Source: JBBDLF01 sp040879025
GTDB taxonomy: Bacteria; Pseudomonadota; Gammaproteobacteria; Pseudomonadales; Pseudohongiellaceae
NCBI GenBank assembly: GCA_040879025.1
Contig: JBBDLF010000003.1
Span: 62,001-126,000, forward strand
Direction of reading: 5' to 3'
DNA: 64,000 bases
Shown: one piece after another, positions 19,354-27,114 of the stretch
How the letters are laid out: each line of letters begins with the position of its first letter
How positions within the stretch are numbered: position 1 is the stretch's first letter
Notes under the pieces: model-generated
Database searches by the model: none
Told to the model about the DNA's origin: nothing
The model's input: only the letters and a program-made list of their open reading frames with translations
Position numbers and translations under genes: made by a program

Positions 19354-20130
19354 TCAGACCTGGTCAAACAACCCGATCTGGGGTGGCGCTCGCCCGGGTG
19401 GTAGTTGGGCCTGAGAATCGATGGCCTCCTTGTTCCGCAAATGTTCCAGAATCTGCCGGATGACCGCTGGGTCCTCAATGCAGGCGATGATCTTTATCGG
19501 CCCCTGACACTGCTCACAGGTTTCAATGTCGATATGGCCTACAGGGATGTAGGTCAGGGGCGTGAGCAGGAGCGGAAGCTTTGAACACCCGCTTCAGCCG
19601 CTGGGCCTTTATGCGGGTACAGGACATGGCCGCGTGGCGTTCAGTCGGAGCTCGATCATCGGGGTTGTTGCTGCTCTGCTTTCCCCGTTTGCCCCCCTTG
19701 CCCCGCCCGGACGGTGTGATGGCTGCCCGGTGTGTGCTGTTGGGTGCGAACACGCCGTGGAATCTTGTCAGGTTGACTCGTGGCTTGGGCACCAGGGCGG
19801 CCAGCCTTGCCAGAAAATCCAAGGGTTCGAAGATCACATGGGTGGTGCCGTTGCGAAATGGGGTCTTCAGTTCGTAGCGCAGCTTGCCGGTGGGAGTGAG
19901 CGACAGGCGCTGCTCGGAGACGGCCGGTCTTGCGATGTAGCGGCACAACCGTTCCACTTTCTTCCGCTGATGGGCTTTGGCCGCTACGCCGGCATGCAGA
20001 CTGAAGCCATTCAGTTTGGCTACCCGGGCGCTATCGGGTGATTCTTCCGGCTGTGGCGGAACGGTCTGTAAGGTGAACACCTTGCGGCCTTTCTGCGGAC
20101 CGAGTGCGATCCGGTAGGTGACCGAGTGGC
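19354..20130 (-). pseudogene. IS91-family transposase fragment
   Basis: Minus-strand remnant of an IS91/IS801 transposase. It lacks its N-terminal catalytic half, entering at YRIALGPQKGRKVFTLQ near 20120. It carries the typical LARLAALVPKPRVNLTRFHG block and then RLKRVF, where the frame is disrupted near 19540. The zinc-knuckle-like tail HIDIETCEQCQGPIKII and the ending IGLFDQV continue in another frame to a stop at 19354. It has no Y2 catalytic tyrosine region and is not functional. IS91 elements move by rolling circle and often carry neighbouring DNA along. Confidence 0.85.
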
Positions 20131-20226
20131 TGTGAATAAGTGGCCATTCATGCCTGTCCTTTATTTTGTTTATTTTGTCCTTTATATCTTCAAAATACCT
20201 TGTATATCAGGATTTATATTCCTAAA

Positions 20227-21405
20227 ATGCTAGATATGTTGCAACGCCAAATGACCAAGAAACTTCAATCAACGATCGCACAGGTGCCTGCGGTCGCTTT
20301 GCTGGGTGCGCGCCAGGTCGGCAAGACAACGCTGGCAAAAACCATTGCTGAAGACATCGACTCGATTTACCTCGATTTGGAAGCCCCCGAGGATTTGCTC
20401 AAGCTTAGTGACCCCGGCAGTTTCTTAAGCGCTCATGCCGATAAGTTGGTTATTCTGGATGAAATACAGCGAAGCCCGGAATTATTTCCCGTGCTACGGG
20501 GCCTGATCGACAAAAACCGGCAGCAAGGTCGCAGAGCAGGTCAGTTTCTACTGCTTGGATCAGCATCGATGGATCTGATGCGCCAGTCGTCTGAAAGCCT
20601 AGCGGGCCGGATTAGTTATCTCGAGATGAGTGGTCTGAACCTGGTTGAGGCAGGCGGGAATCAACAGCAAAGACAGCCCCTTTGGCTACGGGGTGGGTTT
20701 CCGGACAGCTATCTGGCTGCCGATGATGAACTGGCCATGAACTGGCTGGAAAACCTGATTCGTACTTATCTTGAGCGCGACATCCCGCAAATGGGTTTTC
20801 GCGTCCCTGCAGCAAGATTGCGTCGGCTGTGGACGATGTTGGCTCATTTGCAAGGCGAAACCATTAACTATTCCAGGCTTGCTTCGAATCTGGAAGTCGA
20901 TGCCAAGACGGTAAGTCACTATATCGATATTCTGACGGACCTTTTGTTGGTCAGGCGCCTTGAGCCCTGGCATGCCAACGTAAAAAAACGCCTGGTCAAA
21001 TCACCCCGCTATTACGTGCGTGACAGCGGTATCCTGCACCGCTTGCTGGGGATCAATGCTTATGATGCGTTGCTGTCCAATCCGGTATTGGGCAAAAGTT
21101 GGGAAGGGTTTGTTGTTGAGAATATTCATTCTATGCTGCCGCATCCTACAGAAACTTTCTTTTACCGAACGGCTGCCGGTGCAGAGATCGATCTGGTTAT
21201 CAAGATGCCCTCGTCTGCCATTTGGGCCATAGAAATCAAGCATGGGGTCGCCCCGAAAATCGGCAAGCATTATAGCCAGACCTGTAAAGATGTTGGCGCA
21301 ACGCATAAATTCATCCTCTATGGGGGTGAGGATGAATTTCCTGTGGGTAATGATGTGAAGGTCATTTCTTTATCAGGACTTATGGAACGACTTCATTCAG
21401 GCTGA
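20227..21405 (+). CDS. AAA_14 / DUF4143 ATPase
   Basis: A 392-residue P-loop ATPase with Walker A GARQVGKTT at 27-35 and Walker B LVILDEIQRS at about 74-83. The C-terminal DUF4143 domain ends with a nuclease-like strand pattern (AEIDLVIK...WAIEIKHG). These proteins are common, often in mobile or accessory DNA, and their function is unsettled. The start at 20227 is preferred because the upstream in-frame ATG at 20140 would add a cysteine-rich, AT-rich leader that does not look like protein. It lies between two copies of a direct repeat and beside an IS91 remnant, so it probably arrived with them. Confidence 0.82.
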   Translation: MLDMLQRQMTKKLQSTIAQVPAVALLGARQVGKTTLAKTIAEDIDSIYLDLEAPEDLLKLSDPGSFLSAHADKLVILDEIQRSPELFPVLRGLIDKNRQQGRRAGQFLLLGSASMDLMRQSSESLAGRISYLEMSGLNLVEAGGNQQQRQPLWLRGGFPDSYLAADDELAMNWLENLIRTYLERDIPQMGFRVPAARLRRLWTMLAHLQGETINYSRLASNLEVDAKTVSHYIDILTDLLLVRRLEPWHANVKKRLVKSPRYYVRDSGILHRLLGINAYDALLSNPVLGKSWEGFVVENIHSMLPHPTETFFYRTAAGAEIDLVIKMPSSAIWAIEIKHGVAPKIGKHYSQTCKDVGATHKFILYGGEDEFPVGNDVKVISLSGLMERLHSG

Positions 21406-21561
21406 TTTTGGAGTTTAGGAGTCACTGATAACTTAATAGCTTTTGACACTCACACCGCTGACAATGTTCGTTAAGTTTGTATGTTATCAATGTCCCCTAA
21501 ATTGTATACACTACGCCAGCAGCGCGTCTTCAACTTGTCATATTTCAAGGCACGGGTGCCA

Positions 21562-21716
21562 TCACTGAACTCGAGGTTGTCGTACGTCCCGCTCCACATA
21601 GGTCTGGTAATAGTTGCTCCAGGCAGTGGTGAGGCGCTGCTGGTGGTCATAAATACACGGCAGGAAGCCCTGATAAAAATAGTCTTCCATGCGTGCAAGG
21701 TCAAGCTGTTGCGATG
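21562..21716 (-). pseudogene. Short remnant of a second DUF4143-type ATPase
   Basis: About 45 minus-strand codons read MEDYFYQGFLPCIYD...NYYQTYVERDVRQ, which is the conserved block following the ATPase domain in DUF4143 proteins (compare LENLIRTYLERDIPQ in the gene at 20227). Flanks on either side do not continue the match. The remnant is on the opposite strand and differs from its intact neighbour, so it comes from another family member. Confidence 0.6.
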
Positions 21717-21718
21717 GA

Positions 21719-21986
21719 TTGAATCGGGCTCCGAGGTCGATTCTGAGAGTCATTTTACAACAAGCCTTGCTTTGGGATTCCTGGATTGGATAAGAACATG
21801 GATGGCAAGGTCAAATTGTCGTCTTTAGACGAAATGCCCAAAAACATGCGGGAGCAATTGATGCCGACATTCGCTCGGTTGGATCGCAACGAATCCGGAG
21901 GCCTGGAATACGATCAGTTGTTTGATCGTACTGTGCATGAGGCAGTAAGATATGTCGATTTTAATGCTTACCGCATCGACATATAA
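21719..21986 (+). pseudogene. Detached 3' end of the monooxygenase gene with EF-hand-like tail
   Basis: Bases 21719-21927 repeat 18973-19178, and the frame then continues uniquely to a TAA at 21984-21986. The encoded tail contains two EF-hand-like calcium loops (DKNMDGKVKL and DRNESGGLEY) and ends VRYVDFNAYRIDI. It has no start of its own; only a TTG at 21786 could serve. It is best read as the original C-terminus of the gene at 17250, separated from it by inserted DNA of roughly 2.5 kb. Confidence 0.72.
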
Positions 21987-22002
21987 TCAGGGGATCTGAG
22001 AT

Positions 22003-22548
22003 ATGAAACAAACATATTCCACCGCCACATTGTTACTGTTCTTCCTCTCATCGCCCGTATGGTCACAACCCGCCAACCTTGAGTTGAACCCCGATGGAAG
22101 CTATGTGCTGGAAGTGCCTGTCGTTGGCTTCCAGGGCAATCCTGGCTTCTACCAGAACGCCAGATTTCAGAGCGGAGAGTCCGAGCTTTCATGGACGCTT
22201 CTGTCGGTGGATGAGGGTCAGACAATCAATTCGGTCAACGCGGTGGATGTGATCACAACCTCCGAAATGCCCATACAGGTATTCCTGGAAGTTTCTGGAG
22301 AAATCTCCCCTTGCCTGGAGGTCGGAGAATACGCGATGAACCGTGTCGACAACTCGTTCGAAATCTTTCTCTACTACGACCCCGACTCGTTCCCGCCCCC
22401 CGGGACCGCCTGCATCGATTCAGTTGAACCGTACTCCACGGTCATCCCATTGCCAGCCTACGGGCTCGAAGCCGGGGAATATGTGCTTAGCGTGAACGGG
22501 GAGGAAAACGGTAGCTTCATTATCCCTGCAGACAATTTGCTGCCATAG
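22003..22548 (+). CDS. Exported protein of unknown function
   Basis: A 181-residue protein with a clear signal peptide (MKQTYSTATLLLFFLSSPVWSQ). The mature part is acidic, predicted beta-rich, and has two cysteines (SPCLEV and GTACIDS) that could form a disulfide. I do not recognise a family. It starts 17 bases after the detached monooxygenase tail and is closed by a good terminator at 22555-22583. It converges with the permease gene downstream. Confidence 0.7.
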   Translation: MKQTYSTATLLLFFLSSPVWSQPANLELNPDGSYVLEVPVVGFQGNPGFYQNARFQSGESELSWTLLSVDEGQTINSVNAVDVITTSEMPIQVFLEVSGEISPCLEVGEYAMNRVDNSFEIFLYYDPDSFPPPGTACIDSVEPYSTVIPLPAYGLEAGEYVLSVNGEENGSFIIPADNLLP

Positions 22549-22554
22549 CCAGGG

Positions 22555-22583
22555 CTTGACCGCTCGAAGCGGCAAGATTTTTT
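22555..22583 (+). terminator. Rho-independent terminator
   Basis: Stem CTTG-A-CCGCT (22555-22564) pairs with AGCGG-CAAG (22568-22576) around a CGA loop, followed by ATTTTTT. It ends the exported-protein gene at 22003 and reaches the stop codon of the convergent permease gene. Confidence 0.75.
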
Positions 22584-25053
22584 ACTCACAACGAAGCGAT
22601 TTGACTGGATTGAGATTGGCGGCCTTCATCGCCAGTGAACCAACCGTGGTAATGGCAAGCGCCAGCGCCAAGCCCCCCGCCAGCAAAAATATCCAGGGGT
22701 CAAGATCGATACGGTAGGCAAAGCTCTGCAGCCAGTCGTTCATAAAGAACCAGGCCAGGGGCCAGGCAAACAAGTTCGCAATGAGTACCAAGCGGCTGAA
22801 ATCTTTGGACAGCAGAGTGGCGATGCCCAGCGCCGTGCTGCCCAGCACCTTGCGTATGCCGATCTCGCGGGTGCGCTGTTCGGTAACAAAGGAAGCAAGA
22901 CCAAACAGGCCGATGCTGGCCACGAAAACCGCTACCGCGGAAAACCAGGAGAATATGGTTCCCTGCCTCTGTTCGGCATCATAGAGTTCAGCAAATTTCT
23001 GGTCGAGAAAAGTCTGATTGATTGGCACGTTCGGCAGAAACTGTTGCCAGGTATTTTCTACGTGAGCCAAAGTACCGGCGACGTCATTGCCGCTGAGGCG
23101 CACCGCCAGATTGCGAAAATACGGAAGTGGGTCCAGGGTGCTGTGTGATTCGGAAAGACGAAAGTACATGGGTTGTACCTGGTCCCGCAGCGACTCGAAA
23201 TAGATATCTTCGATAACCCCCACGATGTTGCCATTGACTCGGGCGTCGAAAGTGACCTGTTCGCGAACCTCGGTGACCAGAGCGCCGAGAGCCTCCTGAG
23301 GAGTCAGCCCAAGCCGCGCGGCCGCTGTTGCGTTCAGAATAAAGTTTCCGGAGGTAGCCGGAGACTGTGGTGAGGGCTCGATGTAAAGATCGTTATAGCC
23401 ACGGTCGAAGGGTCGACCGGCGCTGAATTCAATACCGAAAGTCTCAAAATAATCGTAGTCCACGTTTACCGTGGTCATGACGTAGGGCGTGGACTCACCC
23501 TCTATCTGTAGCCCGCTGGCGGTTGCGAGCACGTCGCCTGGAATCAGGTCGGATGCAGTCACCGAAACAATCTCCGGGTGCCGCAGCAATTCCTGTTTCA
23601 TCGCCTCATATTCAGCACCCAACCCTTCCACTCCACCACCCTGGTAGATTACGATTTGTTCGCGGTCAAAACCCAGATCGAGATTATTGGTGAACCGCAA
23701 CTGCGACAATACGACCATTGCTGCAATCACCAGGGCGATGGATATGGCGAACTGCACGACGACCAGCAGTTGGCGGAACAGCACACCGGACTTGCCCCGG
23801 CTGAACTCCCCTTTGAGAATGTCTATCGAGACGAAAGAAGACAGGAAAAACGCGGGATAACTCCCCGCAACCAACCCCACGCCCACGGCGAATAATACCA
23901 GCAGTAGCCACACCGGAGGATTGCCGAGATATTCCAGTCCCACATCGAGATTTATCGTGGCATTAAAAGACGGCAGGAATACTTCAACAATGCCGATTGC
24001 GAGGCCGATTGCCAGCGCGGCGATCAACACCGACTCCCCCAGAAACTGCCATACCAGTTGGGTGCGATTCGCCCCGAGCGTCTTGCGCATACCCACTTCC
24101 CGGGCACGGGTGCTGGAGCGGGCAGTTGAGAGGTTCATGAAGTTAAAGCAGGCAATCATCAGTATAAACACCGCAAGGGCGGAGAAGGTGTATACCGTGA
24201 CCATGCTGCCGTTGGCGCCCAACTCAAACTCCCGGTCGGAACGCAGGTGAATATCTGTTACAGGCATTATTTCAAGGGCGGTATTCGGGTTAGGGTCGTC
24301 GCTGGAATGGCGTTCAAGAAAAGCCGGCATTTCCGCCTGAAACTGTTCGTCCCCGTAGCCCTCCGCCAGCACGACATAGGTGTGAAAATCCTGACGGATC
24401 CAGCTTCGCGTGTAGTCTGGTCCGAAAAACCCTACGGCCGTAGCCATGGACAAAAATCCGTTTGCCGCCAGATGAGTGTTTTCTTCGATATCCTCCATCA
24501 CGGCAGTGATACGGGCGGGTGCCTGATTCCCCACTATCAGGCTTTGGCCCACCACATCGGTCCTGCCAAAATACTTGATGGCGAGCGATTCGTTGATGAC
24601 TATCTGCGCGGGTTGTTCCAGGGCCTCCTCCCAGGACCCGGCGACCAGGGGCAGATCGAATACCTCCGACAGTGGTGGATCGGCAAAGTAGATACCCTGC
24701 TCGTTAAATGGCGTGTTGTCGTCCGGAAGGCTTAGAATCAGGTTGCCGGTTCCGACCAGGCGGACCGCTTCTTCCACCTGGGGAAATTCCTGCTCAAGCA
24801 GGACGGAAATTATCGAACCGCTGGTAGCAATTTCCAGACCTGCGTAATTGACCGTCGGCATAAACGTGGTCATCACCTTGTAGATTCGATCCGATTTTGC
24901 CCAGTGCCGGTCGTAGCTCAGCTCATGAGCGACATACAACACGATCAGGACAACACAGGCCATACCTACGGCGAAGCCCACAATATTGATCAAGGAATAG
25001 AGCTTGTTCTTGAACAAGTTGCGTACGGCGGTAAGGAAATAGTTTTTAAACAT
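22582..25053 (-). CDS. FtsX/MacB-type ABC transporter permease
   Basis: An 823-residue permease. It has an N-terminal helix (LINIVGFAVGMACVVLIVLYVA), a periplasmic domain, a helix group with EVGMRKTLGANRTQLVWQFLGES near 315, a second periplasmic domain and a final helix group containing EIGIRKVLGSTALGIATLL. This is the MacB_PCD-FtsX duplicated form. Family members couple cytoplasmic ATP hydrolysis to periplasmic events or substrate export. No ATPase or membrane-fusion gene is near. It shares the arrangement, but only moderate sequence, with the permease at 7051. Confidence 0.85.
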   Translation of the reverse strand: MFKNYFLTAVRNLFKNKLYSLINIVGFAVGMACVVLIVLYVAHELSYDRHWAKSDRIYKVMTTFMPTVNYAGLEIATSGSIISVLLEQEFPQVEEAVRLVGTGNLILSLPDDNTPFNEQGIYFADPPLSEVFDLPLVAGSWEEALEQPAQIVINESLAIKYFGRTDVVGQSLIVGNQAPARITAVMEDIEENTHLAANGFLSMATAVGFFGPDYTRSWIRQDFHTYVVLAEGYGDEQFQAEMPAFLERHSSDDPNPNTALEIMPVTDIHLRSDREFELGANGSMVTVYTFSALAVFILMIACFNFMNLSTARSSTRAREVGMRKTLGANRTQLVWQFLGESVLIAALAIGLAIGIVEVFLPSFNATINLDVGLEYLGNPPVWLLLVLFAVGVGLVAGSYPAFFLSSFVSIDILKGEFSRGKSGVLFRQLLVVVQFAISIALVIAAMVVLSQLRFTNNLDLGFDREQIVIYQGGGVEGLGAEYEAMKQELLRHPEIVSVTASDLIPGDVLATASGLQIEGESTPYVMTTVNVDYDYFETFGIEFSAGRPFDRGYNDLYIEPSPQSPATSGNFILNATAAARLGLTPQEALGALVTEVREQVTFDARVNGNIVGVIEDIYFESLRDQVQPMYFRLSESHSTLDPLPYFRNLAVRLSGNDVAGTLAHVENTWQQFLPNVPINQTFLDQKFAELYDAEQRQGTIFSWFSAVAVFVASIGLFGLASFVTEQRTREIGIRKVLGSTALGIATLLSKDFSRLVLIANLFAWPLAWFFMNDWLQSFAYRIDLDPWIFLLAGGLALALAITTVGSLAMKAANLNPVKSLRCE

Positions 25054-25258
25054 GGCTGGATTCCGGGGGTGGCTTTCGTGCGCGCCCGCGGTTGAGACGG
25101 CTCACGCCTGCACTGCAATGGGTTATCCCAGCAATGTCTATGCCAGCCTCTTAATGACGGGGTTTCCAGCGAACCAGCTTCCCTGGCATGGGCCTGTGTG
25201 ATCAGAGCGTATTGATTTGGAACAGTCATCTGTTCCAAATCAGTACAGCTTGCCGGGC

Positions 25259-25310
25259 TCACGCCACCATAACGTACTCCCGGACACGGCCGCGCTTGTG
25301 GCATCCAGGG
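25259..25310. repeat. Miniature rearranged copy of the VCBS-gene 3' end
   Basis: The sequence from CTCACGCCACCATAACG matches 27115-27138, the stop-codon region of the giant VCBS gene, with one base missing. It then jumps directly to GGACACGGCCGCGCTTGTGG, which matches 27505-27533 inside that gene with one mismatch. About 370 bases between the two matches are absent. The hipBA genes lie between this remnant and the intact gene end. Confidence 0.8.
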
Positions 25311-25315
25311 GAAAA

Positions 25316-25384
25316 GCAATTTATATATTGCCTGATAAGCACATAGGGGCTAATATGTTGCTTTTTTCCTTGAAAGCAATATAT
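25316..25384. promoter_or_regulatory. Probable HipB operator palindromes
   Basis: Two inverted repeats precede hipB. One is GCAAT-6-ATTGC at 25316-25331. The other has ATATGTTGCTTT at 25353-25364 facing AAAGCAATATAT at 25373-25384, with one mismatch. Both share the half-site GCAAT(AT). HipB-type antitoxins repress their own operon through such palindromes, so these are the likely operators; the -35/-10 elements overlap them in this AT-rich stretch. Confidence 0.65.
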
Positions 25385-25395
25385 AAGATTCCTGG

Positions 25396-25749
25396 ATGAC
25401 CAACTTACTTGAACAGCTCAAAAACCGCCGCATCGCCTTGGGCTTGAAACAGGGGGACATGATGCTGCGTGTTGGTATGTCGCGCCAGCAGTATCAGCGG
25501 CTGGAGTCCAAAGGGAATCCGCGGCTGGATACCCTGGAACTGATCGCCGAGGGCCTGAAAAGCGAGTTGATGCTGATCCCGCGGGAAAAACTGGGCGCCG
25601 TACTTGCGGTGCTGACCAATGATGGAAATGCCATGGCGGGAAAAAGTGCCGGGGACAGCGGGCTGACTGGAGGGATGCACGAGGGAGTTCGCGAGAAGAA
25701 GTCCCTCAGCGATGATCCATGGCAGGACTTGTTGTCCGATACGGAATGA
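25396..25749 (+). CDS. hipB: HipB-like XRE-family antitoxin / repressor
   Basis: A 117-residue protein with a helix-turn-helix of the XRE/HipB type at about 12-62 (LKQGDMMLRVGMSRQQYQRLE, split here as LKQGDMML and SRQQYQRLE). A low-complexity, probably flexible, C-terminal tail follows. It would bind the palindromes just upstream and hold HipA inactive. The stop overlaps the hipA start at 25746 (ATGA), which is typical of translationally coupled toxin-antitoxin pairs. Confidence 0.82.
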   Translation: MTNLLEQLKNRRIALGLKQGDMMLRVGMSRQQYQRLESKGNPRLDTLELIAEGLKSELMLIPREKLGAVLAVLTNDGNAMAGKSAGDSGLTGGMHEGVREKKSLSDDPWQDLLSDTE

Positions 25750-27020
25750 ATACGGGGAACCCGATGGACGAGGCCAGGGTACTGACGCTTTCCCTGCATG
25801 GACGACTGGTGGGGTATCTTGCCGGCTACCGCAATGGCCGGAATGTGCTGAGTTTCGCCGAGAACTTCCGCCACGATCCGGCACGCCCTACCTTCAGTCT
25901 GATTACTCATCCTGAATTCCCTCAAGCACAAGCATTGATGTCATCACCGTGGGCACGCAATCAACGCCTGCACCCGACGCTCTCCAATCTACTGCCTGAA
26001 GGTGCGTTGCGCGAACTGTTGGCGCAGGGATTGAAAACCCAGGTGGACGATGAGTTTCAACTGTTTACTCACCTTGGGCGAGACCTGCCAGGCGCGCTGG
26101 TGGCCACGCCAACCGAACCGGAGAATGTACCCGAGACAGTGCTGGCAACTCATGGGCAGGCACAGGCAGTGACGTTCAATACGGGCAGGCAGGCCCGGAA
26201 GTTCTCGCTGGCGGGTGTCCAGATGAAGTTTTCCATGAAGGAAAAGGATGGCCGCTACAACTTCAGCGAAGGTGAACTGGGAGACTGGATTGTCAAGACA
26301 CCTTACACGCAGCATGAGCACGTGCCTCTGAATGAGTACACCGCCATGTCGTTGGCAGCACTGGTGGATATCGATATTCCCGAGGTACGGCTGGTTGAAA
26401 TGGACAGGCTGGAGCGACTGCCGCAAATCAGACTGCCTGATGAAGAGTACGCCTTTGCCATCAAGCGTTTCGATCGTCACGGTGAGAAGCGCATTCACAT
26501 GGAAGACTTTGCGCAGATACTGGTGAAGTATCCCCATGAAAAATATAACTCGGCAAACTATGAACGGGTGGCAAAAGTGATCTATGACTACTCCGCGGAT
26601 GGTCTGGCCGATGCGCAGCAATTTGCCAGGCGTCTGCTGGTGAACATTCTACTGGCAAACGGCGATGCACACCTGAAGAACTGGAGTCTGTTGTACCCGG
26701 ATCAGGTAAGCCCGCGTCTATCACCGGCGTACGATATTGTGACCACCAGCGTGTACATTGAAGATGAGCAGGAATACGCACTGAACCTTGGCAAAACAAA
26801 ACGCTGGAGTGCTGTTACCATGGCTAACTTCCAGGTATGGGCCGAGAAGGCCGGAATTCCATGGCGTGCTATAAGGCCGCATCTGGCCGATACCCTGGAA
26901 AAGGCACGTGATTTATGGCCAAAGGCATTGCAGGGTTTGCCCATGAGCGAGTCACATAAGGTCGGGCTCAAAAAGCATTGGCGCACATTGCAGCCGGATT
27001 TTCGTATTGAAACAGAGTGA
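25746..27020 (+). CDS. hipA: HipA-like serine/threonine kinase toxin
   Basis: A 424-residue HipA-family kinase. The N-terminal HipA_N region (LTLSLHGRLVGYLAG) is followed by the ATP-binding loop GVQMKFSMK starting at G157, the catalytic loop NGDAHLKNW at 305-313 with D307, and the metal-binding LSPAYD with D330. Spacing matches the E. coli kinase residues closely. In E. coli HipA phosphorylates glutamyl-tRNA synthetase; the target here is unknown. The start at 25746 is chosen for the ATGA overlap with hipB; in-frame ATGs at 25719 and 25764 are alternatives. All key residues are present. Confidence 0.88.
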   Translation: MNTGNPMDEARVLTLSLHGRLVGYLAGYRNGRNVLSFAENFRHDPARPTFSLITHPEFPQAQALMSSPWARNQRLHPTLSNLLPEGALRELLAQGLKTQVDDEFQLFTHLGRDLPGALVATPTEPENVPETVLATHGQAQAVTFNTGRQARKFSLAGVQMKFSMKEKDGRYNFSEGELGDWIVKTPYTQHEHVPLNEYTAMSLAALVDIDIPEVRLVEMDRLERLPQIRLPDEEYAFAIKRFDRHGEKRIHMEDFAQILVKYPHEKYNSANYERVAKVIYDYSADGLADAQQFARRLLVNILLANGDAHLKNWSLLYPDQVSPRLSPAYDIVTTSVYIEDEQEYALNLGKTKRWSAVTMANFQVWAEKAGIPWRAIRPHLADTLEKARDLWPKALQGLPMSESHKVGLKKHWRTLQPDFRIETE

Positions 27021-27114
27021 ACTGAAGCACCCACGCGGATTTACCTCCGCACGACTTATTATTGAGTCAGTCGGAGCTCTGGCTCCTTGTACTCACGCCA
27101 CTCTCACACCCCAC

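Noticed and set aside
20140..20226. Upstream start for the DUF4143 ATPase at 20140
   Set aside because: The added residues are AT-rich, cysteine-rich and unlike family N-termini; the ATG at 20227 fits the family.
7051..25053. The two FtsX/MacB permeases as flanking repeats of a composite element
   Set aside because: They share fold and motifs but not close nucleotide identity, so they are separate family members rather than duplicated ends.
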